Positions 1 to 7,585 of a DNA stretch of 9,833 bases are shown here, one piece after another. The stretch is from JBFXEO01 sp050180015 (GTDB lineage Bacteria > Bacteroidota > Bacteroidia > Bacteroidales > Tenuifilaceae), in NCBI GenBank assembly GCA_050180015.1, contig JBFXEO010000101.1:1-9833 (forward strand), read 5' to 3'. A program made the position numbers and the translations under genes. The notes beneath the pieces were generated by a model. It made no database searches, was not told the origin of the DNA, and saw only the letters and a program-made list of their open reading frames with translations. Position 1 is the stretch's first letter; the number at the start of each line of letters is the position of its first letter.

Positions 1-13
1 TGATTTAGCAATT

Positions 14-25
14 GCCCAATTGGGC
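14..25. repeat. 12-bp perfect palindrome GCCCAATTGGGC
   Basis: GCCCAA at 14-19 is followed directly by its reverse complement TTGGGC at 20-25. A second small inverted repeat, ATTG-CC-CAAT at 11-20, overlaps its left half. It could be an operator half-site pair or the remains of a terminator stem from the gene beyond the window edge; no T-run follows it. Nothing in the window shows which. Confidence 0.3.
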
Positions 26-241
26 CCATGTTGGTTATATTATCAAAAATGTACACTTCTGAATACTTTTAGTAATACGTTAAACTTCAGTTAAATTTTG
101 TGGCAAATCTACATGAAATTTAGTAACGCTATTTAAAATCATCGAAAAAAATATACGGGTTGCAGTGTATGTATTTGCAGAATAGTATATTACTGCAATG
201 TGGTTTGTTTTAAGTTTTGGCGATAAATTTTAGATGTATTG

Positions 242-340
242 GGAAAAAGGGGGAGGAAAGAATACCAGGGAATAAAAAGTCGGTAGCCCGATGATTTGTA
301 ATTTCCGGGTTACTTTCGGTACCTCCAGCTTGCCCCTTCC
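242..340 (+). ncRNA. Candidate structured RNA element upstream of bamD
   Basis: Four short helices nest collinearly. The innermost is GTAGCCCG (283-290) with CGGGTTAC (306-313), 8 pairs including one G-U, closing a 15-nt loop. Outside it are TACC (263-266) with GGTA (318-321), then GGAGG (252-256) with CCTCC (322-326). The outermost pairs GGAA and GGG near 242-251 (with an AAA bulge) with the CCCC and TTCC runs at 333-340. The strand is uncertain because an inverted structure folds on both; plus is given because it would lie in or before the bamD leader. It matches no riboswitch or RNA family I recognise. A chance pairing of purine-rich and pyrimidine-rich tracts, or a small minus-strand ORF (230-349), are alternatives. 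Confidence 0.25.
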
Positions 341-424
341 AATTTTCATTATAGGTGTTTCAACTTTTTTAGAAAATATTCTGATAATTTTGTCGTTACA
401 GTATTTTGGAAATAACAGGGATAA

Positions 425-457
425 TTTTTTTCAATATCACTATTCTTTATAACTTTG
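425..457 (+). promoter_or_regulatory. Bacteroidota-type promoter candidate for the bamD operon
   Basis: TAACTTTG at 450-457 fits the Bacteroidota -7 consensus TAnnTTTG exactly. The -33 region, about 21 nt upstream, is a T-run (425-431) rather than a clear TTTG. Transcription would start near 464, leaving a leader of roughly 65 nt before the ATG at 531. It is the best-matching promoter element upstream of the plus-strand gene block, but the weak -33 half keeps confidence moderate. Confidence 0.45.
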
Positions 458-530
458 CCTGCTTGAATTACGGGCTACATTTTAAAGTGAAATTTTGAGG
501 GTGAAAGTAGGTTACTAATTTTTGGAAAAT

Positions 531-1355
531 ATGAGGAATTATAAGGCCAGGATGACTCATTCTAAATGGAATTTATATTTACTTTTTATTGTTGTTATTT
601 TTTTGGGAGCATGTAGTGGATTCGAGAAAATTCTTAAAAGTAAGGATTACGAGTTTAAGTATAAAAAGGCTCTTGAGTACTACGAAAAAAAAGATCATTA
701 TCGCTACATCACCCTTTTCGAACAACTTTCACCTATTTATAAGGGAACCTACAGGTCCGATACCATTGAGTTTTACCTGGCTCAGGGCTACTACTACCAA
801 GGCGATTACCTTTTGGCCGGACATTACTACGATAAGTTTCGTAAGACTTTTCCCCGGAGTACATTTACGGAAGAGTCGGATTTTATGTACGCATACTGCT
901 TCTACAAGTCATCGCCGAGGGCAGAGCTGGATCAGGAAAACACTCAGCTGGCCATGGCCGCCTTTTCTGAATTTCTCCAGCGTTTCCCCAATTCGAAACG
1001 TAAAAGTGAGGTAAATACAATAATGGTGGAGCTACGGGATAAACTAATGGAAAAATCGTACCTTAGCTCTAAGCTATACTATAAGATAGGCGACTACAAG
1101 GCCGCAATTGTGGCCATACGGAATAGCCTGAAGGAGTTCCCTAACAGCAAATACCGTGAGGAGCAAATGTACTTAATACTTAAAGCATCATATTTGCTGG
1201 CCGATAATAGCGTTCCCTCTAAGCGAAGGGAGCGTTTCCAATCTGCAGTTGACGAGTATTACACTTTTATAGGCGAATATCCAGACTCACACTACGCTGA
1301 CGATGCCAAGAAAATGTACGATTCGTCAATGAAAATTTTGAAAAAGTTAAATTAA
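531..1355 (+). CDS. bamD: Outer membrane protein assembly factor BamD (lipoprotein)
   Basis: BamD is the essential lipoprotein of the BAM complex that, with BamA, folds beta-barrel proteins into the outer membrane from the periplasmic side. The protein opens with a basic stretch, a hydrophobic segment and a lipobox ending FLGAC, so the Cys (residue 28 from this start) should be lipidated after signal peptidase II cleavage. The rest is a run of helical TPR-like repeats of the YfiO type, with recurrent features such as YYQGDYLLAGHYYDKFRKTFP and EFPNSKYREEQ. At 274 aa the length is normal for Bacteroidota BamD. An in-frame TTG lies at 522; ATG at 531 or 552 are better starts, and 552 would give a compact 21-residue signal peptide. 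No Shine-Dalgarno sequence is visible. It is the first gene of the plus-strand block, with rpoZ 15 nt downstream. Confidence 0.88.
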   Translation: MRNYKARMTHSKWNLYLLFIVVIFLGACSGFEKILKSKDYEFKYKKALEYYEKKDHYRYITLFEQLSPIYKGTYRSDTIEFYLAQGYYYQGDYLLAGHYYDKFRKTFPRSTFTEESDFMYAYCFYKSSPRAELDQENTQLAMAAFSEFLQRFPNSKRKSEVNTIMVELRDKLMEKSYLSSKLYYKIGDYKAAIVAIRNSLKEFPNSKYREEQMYLILKASYLLADNSVPSKRRERFQSAVDEYYTFIGEYPDSHYADDAKKMYDSSMKILKKLN

Positions 1356-1370
1356 TTCACTTACATAGGT

Positions 1371-1703
1371 ATGGACTTAAAAAAAATCAGTGCACCAGGT
1401 ACAACCGTTACCCGTGACTTGGATAAACTCGACAAGGAAACCGGGAATATTTACGAGTCTGTTAGAATTATTGCCAAACGTTCAAATAAAATCAGCGTTG
1501 ACTTAAAACAGGAGTTAAACCGGAAGTTAGAGGAGTTTGCATACTATACCGATAATCTGGAGGAAGTTTTTGAGAATAGGGAACAAATTGAAATATCAAA
1601 ATTCTACGAAAAACTTCCTAAGCCAACGCTAATCGCGGCACACGAATACCTCGAGGGTAAACTGTTCTTTTCGAAAGCCGAGAGTATGGACGATAAGCTG
1701 TAG
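1371..1703 (+). CDS. rpoZ: DNA-directed RNA polymerase omega subunit (Bacteroidota RpoZ/Rpb6-type)
   Basis: Omega is the small subunit that helps assemble and stabilise the beta-prime subunit in RNA polymerase. The 110-residue product carries the segment NIYESVRIIAKRSNKIS near residues 26-42, which is the conserved helix of the omega/Rpb6 fold in this phylum, followed by a charged helix (VDLKQELNRKLEEF). It differs from the proteobacterial omega sequence, so recognition rests on this segment and on its position. It sits 15 nt after bamD and 6 nt before coaBC, where Bacteroidota genomes usually carry this gene. Many genomes label it a hypothetical or RpoZ-like protein. Confidence 0.8.
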   Translation: MDLKKISAPGTTVTRDLDKLDKETGNIYESVRIIAKRSNKISVDLKQELNRKLEEFAYYTDNLEEVFENREQIEISKFYEKLPKPTLIAAHEYLEGKLFFSKAESMDDKL

Positions 1704-1709
1704 TACATA

Positions 1710-2948
1710 ATGCAACTCGCCGGCAAACATATAATTTTAGGCATTACCGGTAGCATTGCTGCATACAAGGCTGCTACGTTGGTTCGTTTGCTGGTTAAGG
1801 CGGGAGCAGAGGTTAAGGTGATAATGACTCCGCTGGCCAAGGAGTTCATTACACCATTAACAATGGCTACACTTGCTAAGAATCCTATTTTGGTTGACTT
1901 TTTCGACCCCGAAAATGGCAGCTGGAATAGCCATGTTGATTTGGGTATTTGGGCCGACCTATACTTAATTGCACCGGCATCGGCCAATACTATTGGCAAA
2001 ATGGCCCATGGTGTAGCCGATAATTTGCTGCTTACAACCTACCTGTCGGCAAAGTGCCCGGTGATGGTTGCACCCGCCATGGATTTGGATATGTATAATC
2101 ACCCAACCACCCAAAGGAACCTACAAATTCTTAAAAACTTTGGGAATACTATTGTTGAGGCAGCCACCGGAGAGTTGGCTAGCGGATTAGTGGGAAAGGG
2201 TAGGATGGAGGAACCCGAAACTATCGTAAAACAGGTGGTGAGTTTTTTTGAGGGTAACAGCCGTTTTAAGGGTATCAGGGTTTTGGTTACATCAGGCCCA
2301 ACCTATGAACATATTGATCCGGTCCGTTTTATTGGGAATTACTCATCGGGTAAAATGGGAACGGTAATTGCCGAAAAGTTTGCCAGCCAGGGCGCCGAGG
2401 TGATCTTTATAACCGGGCCTGCCTCGGTCATGCCTAGTGGGTTTGCGTCAGTAAAAATTATCAATGTAGTATCGGCGCAGCAAATGCTCAGATCGGTTCA
2501 GGAGCATTTCGGCGATGTAGATGTGGCTGTTATGGCAGCTGCGGTTGCCGATTTTACTCCAGAAACTGAATCTAGCATCAAAATTAAGAGAGAGAATCAC
2601 GATTTGGTTGTTAGGCTGAAGCCAACCTCCGATATTGCTGCCACTATTGGGGCTGAAAAGCGTAGCAACCAGGTTTTGGTTGGATTTGCCCTTGAAACAA
2701 ACGATGAAACCCAGAATGCGATAAAAAAGTTGCAGAAAAAAAATCTCGACCTGATTATCCTTAACTCGCTGAACGATTCTGGTGCTGGCTTTGGATTCGA
2801 TACAAATAAAATCTCCATTATCGATAGGGCGGGGAAAATGGTTTGTTACGATTTAAAGAGTAAAACCGAAGTTGCGGGCGATATTGTCGATGCTGTTTTT
2901 GCCAAACTCCAGGAGGTTCTGGGGAAAGAGCAAAAAATAAATACGTGA
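1710..2948 (+). CDS. coaBC: Bifunctional phosphopantothenoylcysteine decarboxylase / phosphopantothenate-cysteine ligase
   Basis: CoaBC makes 4'-phosphopantetheine for coenzyme A in two cytosolic steps: CTP-dependent ligation of cysteine to phosphopantothenate (CoaB) and FMN-dependent decarboxylation (CoaC). The N-terminal half (about 1-180) is the flavoprotein CoaC domain, with the nucleotide-binding start ITGSIAAYKA, the active-site His75 in NSHVDLG, the substrate-clamp motif PAMDLDMY (122-129) and GELASGLVGKGRM (154-166). The C-terminal half (about 188-405) is CoaB, with SGPTYEHIDPVRFIGN and SSGKMG; Asn210 matches the E. coli CoaB residue, and AAAVADF and KIK follow. Length (412 aa) is typical. 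In E. coli numbering, Asn125 is Asp and Cys158 is Ser here. I believe both are usual in Bacteroidota, but this is from memory. The gene starts 6 nt after rpoZ, so co-translation is likely. Confidence 0.95.
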   Translation: MQLAGKHIILGITGSIAAYKAATLVRLLVKAGAEVKVIMTPLAKEFITPLTMATLAKNPILVDFFDPENGSWNSHVDLGIWADLYLIAPASANTIGKMAHGVADNLLLTTYLSAKCPVMVAPAMDLDMYNHPTTQRNLQILKNFGNTIVEAATGELASGLVGKGRMEEPETIVKQVVSFFEGNSRFKGIRVLVTSGPTYEHIDPVRFIGNYSSGKMGTVIAEKFASQGAEVIFITGPASVMPSGFASVKIINVVSAQQMLRSVQEHFGDVDVAVMAAAVADFTPETESSIKIKRENHDLVVRLKPTSDIAATIGAEKRSNQVLVGFALETNDETQNAIKKLQKKNLDLIILNSLNDSGAGFGFDTNKISIIDRAGKMVCYDLKSKTEVAGDIVDAVFAKLQEVLGKEQKINT

Positions 2949-3051
2949 TTTTTACTGGCATAAAGAGCTGTAGGTGTAATTCTGGCATGATGTACGGCTA
3001 TAGTAAAGTACCTACTTCCGGCGTTAAAAATTATTTATAAACTTATAGAAA

Positions 3052-3972
3052 ATGATACAACGACGAGTTATACCCATACTACTCATAATTGCTATTCCGT
3101 ACCTTATAAGCGCACAGGAGTTGCGTTGCAACATACAGGTAAATTCACAAAAAATACAGGGAACCAATCGGTCGGTGTTTCAAACTTTGCAGACCTCTAT
3201 CTTCGAGTTTATGAATAATACTGCGTGGACTAACCATGTTTACAGCATAGATGAACGCATAGAGTGCAATATCTTAATCAACATTACCGATCAGGTAGGT
3301 TCCGATGAATTTAAGGGAACAATTCAAGTTCAGGCCCGTAGGCCGGTCTTCAACTCCTCGTACAATACAACCATGCTCAATTTTTTGGACAATAACATGG
3401 ACTTTAAGTACAGGGAATTCGATAAAATTGAATTCTCCGAAACTAGCTATCTGAGCAACCTGTCGTCAGTTCTTGCATTTTATGCCTATATAGTACTGGG
3501 TATCGATTACGATTCTTTCTCCAATCTTGGGGGCAGTGAATACTACTTGAAGGCCGAAAAAATAGTAACCAATGCCCAAAGCTCTACAGAGAAGGGATGG
3601 AAGGCCTACGAGGGTAACCGTAAAAACCGTTACTGGATGGTTGAAAACTTTCTTAACCAGAAATACCGTCCATTGCGCGAGGCCTCCTACCGTTACCACC
3701 GGTTGGGGTTGGATAGAATGAACGACAAGCCCACCGAAGGACGCGCGGAAATAGCCGATTGCCTGGCAATGCTTCAGAAGGTGTACCGCGAGAAACCAGA
3801 CCCCTACATGTTCGCCCTTCAACTTTTTTTTGATGCCAAGAATGATGAGTTGGTTAACGTTTTTTCCGAATCGTTCCCCTCTGAGAAAGCCCGTGTTGTG
3901 AATATTCTAACTGAAATTGATAATGCGAATGCCACCAAGTACAAAACTATTTTGGAAGAGCAGCCGCAATAG
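3052..3972 (+). CDS. porD: DUF4835 family protein, PorD-type (type IX secretion associated)
   Basis: The 306-residue product starts with a Sec signal peptide (basic MIQRR, then a hydrophobic core ending LISA, likely cut before QELRC), so it is exported. The mature part begins with CNIQVNSQKIQGTNRSVFQTL, the signature I associate with DUF4835; further typical segments are DERIECNILINITDQ, VQARRPVFNSSYNTT and FYAYIVLGIDYDSFS. In Bacteroidota this family is commonly annotated as the type IX secretion protein PorD; its biochemical role is not clear to me. It lies between coaBC and recN, the position the family normally holds. The 103-nt gap upstream lacks a clear TAnnTTTG promoter, so read-through from coaBC is likely. 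recN starts 17 nt after it. The family call is firm; the secretion role is inferred from the family name. Confidence 0.8.
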   Translation: MIQRRVIPILLIIAIPYLISAQELRCNIQVNSQKIQGTNRSVFQTLQTSIFEFMNNTAWTNHVYSIDERIECNILINITDQVGSDEFKGTIQVQARRPVFNSSYNTTMLNFLDNNMDFKYREFDKIEFSETSYLSNLSSVLAFYAYIVLGIDYDSFSNLGGSEYYLKAEKIVTNAQSSTEKGWKAYEGNRKNRYWMVENFLNQKYRPLREASYRYHRLGLDRMNDKPTEGRAEIADCLAMLQKVYREKPDPYMFALQLFFDAKNDELVNVFSESFPSEKARVVNILTEIDNANATKYKTILEEQPQ

Positions 3973-3989
3973 CCACATTCTGCAAACCG

Positions 3990-5654
3990 ATGCTTCGAAA
4001 ACTCAATATACAAAACTATGCGCTAATCGATAGGCTGGAGATCGATTTTAAAGGTGGCTTAAACATTATCACAGGGGAAACCGGTGCTGGAAAGTCAATT
4101 TTGCTCGGCGCGTTAGCCCTGATTCTCGGTCAACGGGCCGATAGCTCTGTGCTCAAGGATAAATCAAATGCCTGTATTGTAGAGGGGGAATTTGACATCT
4201 CGGAGTACGACTTGGATAATTTTTTTGAAGATAACGACCTTGATTACAGTAATATTACCACAGTCCGGAGACTCATAAACGATTCTGGTAAATCCCGGGC
4301 ATTCATCAACGAAATACCCGTTAATCTAAACCTCCTGAAGGAGCTGGGCGATTTATTCATAGATATTCATTCGCAGCACGAGAGTTTACTGCTTGGCAAC
4401 TCACGGTTCCAGCTAAAAGTTATCGATTCGTTTGCCGCGCTAAAAAATGATGTCCGGGATTACGGGCAGCATTTCAACAGCTATAAGGCTTTACGAACCA
4501 ACCTTAAAAAGTTGGAGGACGACGCTCTGGGCGCAAAGCGTGATTACGATTACCTGCAACATCAGCTGAGCGAGTTAACGGCGGCAAATTTAAAGGCCAG
4601 TGAGCTAACGGAACTGGAAAATACACAACGCCAGCTGGCACACGCCAGCGAAATTAAGGATTCGCTTCAGGCATCGCACGGATTGCTGAGTAGCGAGACT
4701 TCGTCTGTACTTTCAGCGCTGAAAGATGTGCTGCAAAATTTGAGGCGGATAAACCAGCATTATACTCCTGCCCTTGGGCTGGAACAACGCCTGGAAAGTT
4801 GCAGGATAGAGGTAAAGGATGTTGTGGACGAGATAGATGCTTTGAGCTCGCGGGTTGAAGTGGATGATGGGTTACTGGCCAAAGTTTCGCAACGGATTGA
4901 CTTGATTTACGGTTTACTTCAGAAACACCGGGTTTCGGATACAGACGAGTTAATTGCACTCAGAACCTCAATGGAGGAAAAGGTCAACTACATTTCGGGG
5001 TTAGACTTTAGTTTGGAAAACTTGCGTAAGGAATTACAGCAGGCGGAAGATTTACTGCTGGACAAGGCCAGGGTTCTCTCACAAAAGCGTACGGAATCGG
5101 TGCAATCTGTTGAGAGCAGCATTACCGATCTGCTTGTTCAGCTGGGTATAAAACATGCCGTATTTAAGGTTGATATTCAACCCCTGAACGATTTTCAGCC
5201 GTGGGGAACCGATATGGTTACCTTTTACTTCTCGGCAAATAAGCAAATCCCACCCATGGAGCTTTCGCGTGTGGCTTCTGGTGGTGAGCTGTCGCGATTA
5301 ATGCTAAGCCTGAAATCTCTACTGGTAAAATCGTCGGGGTTGCCAACAATTATTTTTGATGAAATAGATACGGGCGTATCGGGTGAGATTGCCCATAAAA
5401 TGGGAACCATAATTCAACGAATGGCTGAGGGGATGCAGGTCATCAACATTACCCACCTCCCTCAAATTGCGGCCAAGGGCAATACCCATTTTTTGGTGTA
5501 TAAAGATAATCAATCCGCTCAAAGCACCACCCGGATAAAACTTCTGGAACCGCAGGAACGGATTATTGAAATAGCAAAAATGCTCAGCGGCGAAAAGCTT
5601 ACCGATGCGGCGTTGACCAACGCCAAAGAGTTACTGTCATCGGGTAACACCTAA
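3990..5654 (+). CDS. recN: DNA repair protein RecN
   Basis: RecN is an SMC-like ATPase that acts early in repair of double-strand breaks, holding DNA ends or sister molecules together during recombination with RecA. The N-terminal head begins MLRKLNIQNYALIDRLEIDF and has the Walker A motif GETGAGKS at residues 29-36. A central region rich in charged heptad-like sequence (about 150-370) would form the short coiled coil. The C-terminal head has the ABC signature LSRVASGGELSRL (425-437), Walker B with catalytic acid IIFDEID (454-460), and the switch region NITHLPQIAAKG. The 554-aa length is normal. ATG at 3990 fits the family N-terminus and lies 17 nt after the porD stop, suggesting an operon. 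No LexA-type box was recognised upstream. Confidence 0.95.
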   Translation: MLRKLNIQNYALIDRLEIDFKGGLNIITGETGAGKSILLGALALILGQRADSSVLKDKSNACIVEGEFDISEYDLDNFFEDNDLDYSNITTVRRLINDSGKSRAFINEIPVNLNLLKELGDLFIDIHSQHESLLLGNSRFQLKVIDSFAALKNDVRDYGQHFNSYKALRTNLKKLEDDALGAKRDYDYLQHQLSELTAANLKASELTELENTQRQLAHASEIKDSLQASHGLLSSETSSVLSALKDVLQNLRRINQHYTPALGLEQRLESCRIEVKDVVDEIDALSSRVEVDDGLLAKVSQRIDLIYGLLQKHRVSDTDELIALRTSMEEKVNYISGLDFSLENLRKELQQAEDLLLDKARVLSQKRTESVQSVESSITDLLVQLGIKHAVFKVDIQPLNDFQPWGTDMVTFYFSANKQIPPMELSRVASGGELSRLMLSLKSLLVKSSGLPTIIFDEIDTGVSGEIAHKMGTIIQRMAEGMQVINITHLPQIAAKGNTHFLVYKDNQSAQSTTRIKLLEPQERIIEIAKMLSGEKLTDAALTNAKELLSSGNT

Positions 5655-5716
5655 ATTAGTTGAACAAACCTGCTTTGGGGTTGTTTTATTTACTTCGTAT
5701 AACCTATACTATTAAC

Positions 5717-6556
5717 ATGGCTTACAATTTACTGAAAGGCAAGAAGGGCTTAATTTTTGGAGCTCTCAACGAAAAGTCGATTGCATGGAAGGTGGCTGAA
5801 CGGGCCTACGAGGAGGGTGCTGAAATTGTACTTTCCAATACAGCCGTTGCCATCAGAATGGGGAATGTGGCTGATCTGGCGCAGCAGTGCAGCGCGGTTG
5901 CAATCCCGGCCGATGCAACCAATGTGGCGGATTTGGAAAAGTTAATAGACCAAACGATGGAACGTTTTGGCGGTAAAATAGACTTTATACTGCATTCCAT
6001 TGGCATGTCGCCCAACGTTCGGAAGGGCAGAACCTATGATGACCTTGACTACGATTACCTTCAGAAGACGCTGGATATATCATCGATATCGTTTCATAAG
6101 GTTTTACAAACCTGCTGGAAAAAAGATGCAATTGCACATGGCGGTTCGGTTGTGGCCTTGTCGTACATAGCTGCGCAGCGTACTCTATACGGATATAACG
6201 ATATGGCCGATGCAAAAGCTTTGCTCGAATCGGTTGCCCGGAGTTTTGGCTATATCTACGGTAGGGAGCGGGGTGTTCGCATCAACACTATTTCACAATC
6301 GCCTACCGAAACTACTGCGGGGGGTGGTGTTATGGGGTTCGACGCGCTTCTTGATTTTTCGAACCGAATGTCGCCGTTGGGTAATGCCGATGCTATAGAC
6401 TGTGCCGATTTTTGTATCACGCTTTTTAGCGATTTAACACGGAAAATAACAATGCAAAATATGTTTAACGATGGGGGGTTTTCCAGCATGGGTATGAGCA
6501 ACAGGGCCATGGCAATTTACAATCGGAACCTCGATGAATGTAAGGATTGCAAGTAA
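5717..6556 (+). CDS. fabI: Enoyl-[acyl-carrier-protein] reductase (NADH), FabI family
   Basis: FabI performs the last, rate-setting reduction of each fatty-acid elongation cycle, turning trans-2-enoyl-ACP into acyl-ACP with NAD(P)H in the cytosol. The product is a short-chain dehydrogenase/reductase. It has the variant cofactor-binding loop GLIFGALNEKSIAW (11-24) in place of the classical Gly-rich SDR motif, HSIGMSPN at 93-100, and the FabI catalytic pair spaced Tyr-x6-Lys (Tyr160 and Lys167), preceded by Tyr150 in LSYIAAQRT. The C-terminal QNMFNDGGFSSMGMS closes the fold. ATG at 5717 gives 279 aa and the expected MAYNLLKGKKG start; an in-frame TTG at 5660 would add a 19-residue extension that does not look like the family. 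It starts 62 nt after recN and ends just before a strong terminator. FabI is the target of triclosan-type inhibitors in other bacteria; nothing here tells about susceptibility. Confidence 0.92.
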   Translation: MAYNLLKGKKGLIFGALNEKSIAWKVAERAYEEGAEIVLSNTAVAIRMGNVADLAQQCSAVAIPADATNVADLEKLIDQTMERFGGKIDFILHSIGMSPNVRKGRTYDDLDYDYLQKTLDISSISFHKVLQTCWKKDAIAHGGSVVALSYIAAQRTLYGYNDMADAKALLESVARSFGYIYGRERGVRINTISQSPTETTAGGGVMGFDALLDFSNRMSPLGNADAIDCADFCITLFSDLTRKITMQNMFNDGGFSSMGMSNRAMAIYNRNLDECKDCK

Positions 6557-6580
6557 CCCCCTCTGCTGTAAATGAAACTG

Positions 6581-6607
6581 AAAACCCGTCATTGTTGGCG
6601 GGTTTTT
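6581..6607. terminator. Intrinsic terminator shared by convergent fabI and rpoD
   Basis: AAAACCCGTCA (6581-6591) pairs with TGGCGGGTTTT (6596-6606) over 11 bp, with one G-T pair and a TTGT loop, and a T-run ends at 6607. The A-run on the left arm becomes a U-run on the minus strand, so the hairpin can stop transcription from both sides. It sits 24 nt after the fabI stop and 28 nt beyond the stop of the sigma gene. Confidence 0.78.
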
Positions 6608-6634
6608 CTGTTGCATATCTTTCTGTGAATGTTT

Positions 6635-7495
6635 TTAACCCAGGTACGATTTTAGAAGTCTGCTTCTGGATGTATGGCGTAACCTTCTGATGGCTTTCTC
6701 TTTAATTTGACGAACCCTTTCGCGCGTTAGGCCAAACTTTTCGCCAATCTCCTCCAAAGTCATTTCCTGGCAGTTAATTCCAAAGAATAGCTTTACAATG
6801 TCCCTCTCACGTTCAGTTAAAGTTGCCAGTGACCTTTCAATTTCCCGGCTTAACGATTCGTTAATTAAACCACGGTCAGCATTGGGGGAGTCGCTGTTAA
6901 TGAGGACGTCGAGCAGGCTGTTATCCTCCCCATCAATAAATGGGGCATCAACGGAAACATGCCTTCCGCTGACCCGCAGCGTATCGTTTACCTTTTCCTT
7001 GGGAATTTCGAGTAAAGTGGCAAGCTCCTCGGGCGACGGGGTTCTCTCAAACTCCTGCTCGAATTTTGAAAAGGCCTTGTTTATTTTGTTCAATGAGCCA
7101 ACTTGGTTCAGCGGAAGCCTTACTATTCTGGATTGTTCGGCAAGTGCTTGAAGTATAGATTGGCGAATCCACCATACGGCGTATGAGATGAATTTAAAAC
7201 CACGGGTTTCATCGAATTTTTCGGCAGCTTTGATTAGTCCAAGGTTTCCCTCGTTGATTAAATCCGGCAGGCTTAAGCCTTGATTTTGGTATTGTTTTGC
7301 GACCGATACGACGAAACGTAGATTTGCCCTGGTCAATTTTTCCAATGCAGATTGATCCCCTTTTCGAATCCGTTGCGCAAGCTCCACCTCTTCCTCAACA
7401 GTGATAAGATCCTCCTTCCCAATTTCCTGTAAATATTTGTCGAGTGAAGCGCTCTCCCTATTGGTGATCGATTTTGTAATTTTTAGTTGTCTCAT
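6635..7495 (-). CDS. rpoD: Primary (housekeeping) RNA polymerase sigma factor, RpoD/SigA type
   Basis: This is the group 1 sigma-70 factor that directs RNA polymerase to most promoters. It is 286 aa, the usual short form of Bacteroidota, lacking region 1.1 and the large non-conserved insert of E. coli RpoD. Region 1.2 covers about residues 16-48 (SLDKYLQEIGKEDLITVEEE). Region 2 (about 50-120) contains LTRANLRFVVSVAKQY, DLINEGNLGLIKAAEKFD and the DNA-melting/-7 recognition helix FISYAVWWIRQSILQAL. Region 3 spans about 130-205. Region 4 (about 225-282) has LTERERDIVKLFFGI and the helix-turn-helix TLEEIGEKFGLTRERVRQIKEKA, which contacts the -33 element. The ATG at 7495 gives the family's usual MRQLKITKSIT start. 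The 170-nt upstream gap has an inverted repeat that should end htrA transcripts. A TGATTTTG sequence is the nearest thing to a promoter there, but it is weak. Confidence 0.95.
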   Translation of the reverse strand: MRQLKITKSITNRESASLDKYLQEIGKEDLITVEEEVELAQRIRKGDQSALEKLTRANLRFVVSVAKQYQNQGLSLPDLINEGNLGLIKAAEKFDETRGFKFISYAVWWIRQSILQALAEQSRIVRLPLNQVGSLNKINKAFSKFEQEFERTPSPEELATLLEIPKEKVNDTLRVSGRHVSVDAPFIDGEDNSLLDVLINSDSPNADRGLINESLSREIERSLATLTERERDIVKLFFGINCQEMTLEEIGEKFGLTRERVRQIKEKAIRRLRHTSRSRLLKSYLG

Positions 7496-7585
7496 TTCAA
7501 TTCCGAAATTTTATGCTAAGTTATGGCAAAATCAAGATAAATTCAAGGTTTCTATTTTAGAACATGTTTGGATTTAAAAGTATTT

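Larger units (their letters stand above)
1..530. other. Long non-coding region upstream of bamD
   Basis: No convincing protein-coding gene lies here. The stretch is AT-rich apart from an island at about 241-340: by hand count 281-340 has 32 G/C of 60, against 16 of 60 in 361-420 and 19 of 60 in 121-180. It holds a 12-bp palindrome at 14-25, a TTGCAG/TTGCAG/CTGCAA repeat cluster at 160-198, a nested self-complementary element at 242-340, a 39-codon minus-strand open frame over the same element, and a promoter candidate at 425-457. The gene upstream of the window is not visible, so part of this may be its control or termination region. Confidence 0.7.

Noticed and set aside
589..1014. A 141-residue open frame overlapping bamD in another frame
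   Set aside because: It lies wholly inside bamD, resembles no known protein and has no start context of its own; the bamD frame has a lipobox and repeat structure.
3466..3822. Minus-strand 118-residue open frame inside porD
   Set aside because: It is antisense to a recognisable DUF4835 protein with signal peptide and no independent evidence supports it.
5660..5716. N-terminal extension of FabI from a TTG start
   Set aside because: The added 19 residues (beginning MNKPALGLFYLL) do not resemble the family N-terminus, while ATG at 5717 gives the expected MAYNLLKGKKG start.
6798..7151. Plus-strand open frame opposite the sigma factor gene
   Set aside because: It is rich in Ser and Leu as expected from the antisense of a conserved charged protein, and the minus frame is an unmistakable sigma-70 factor.
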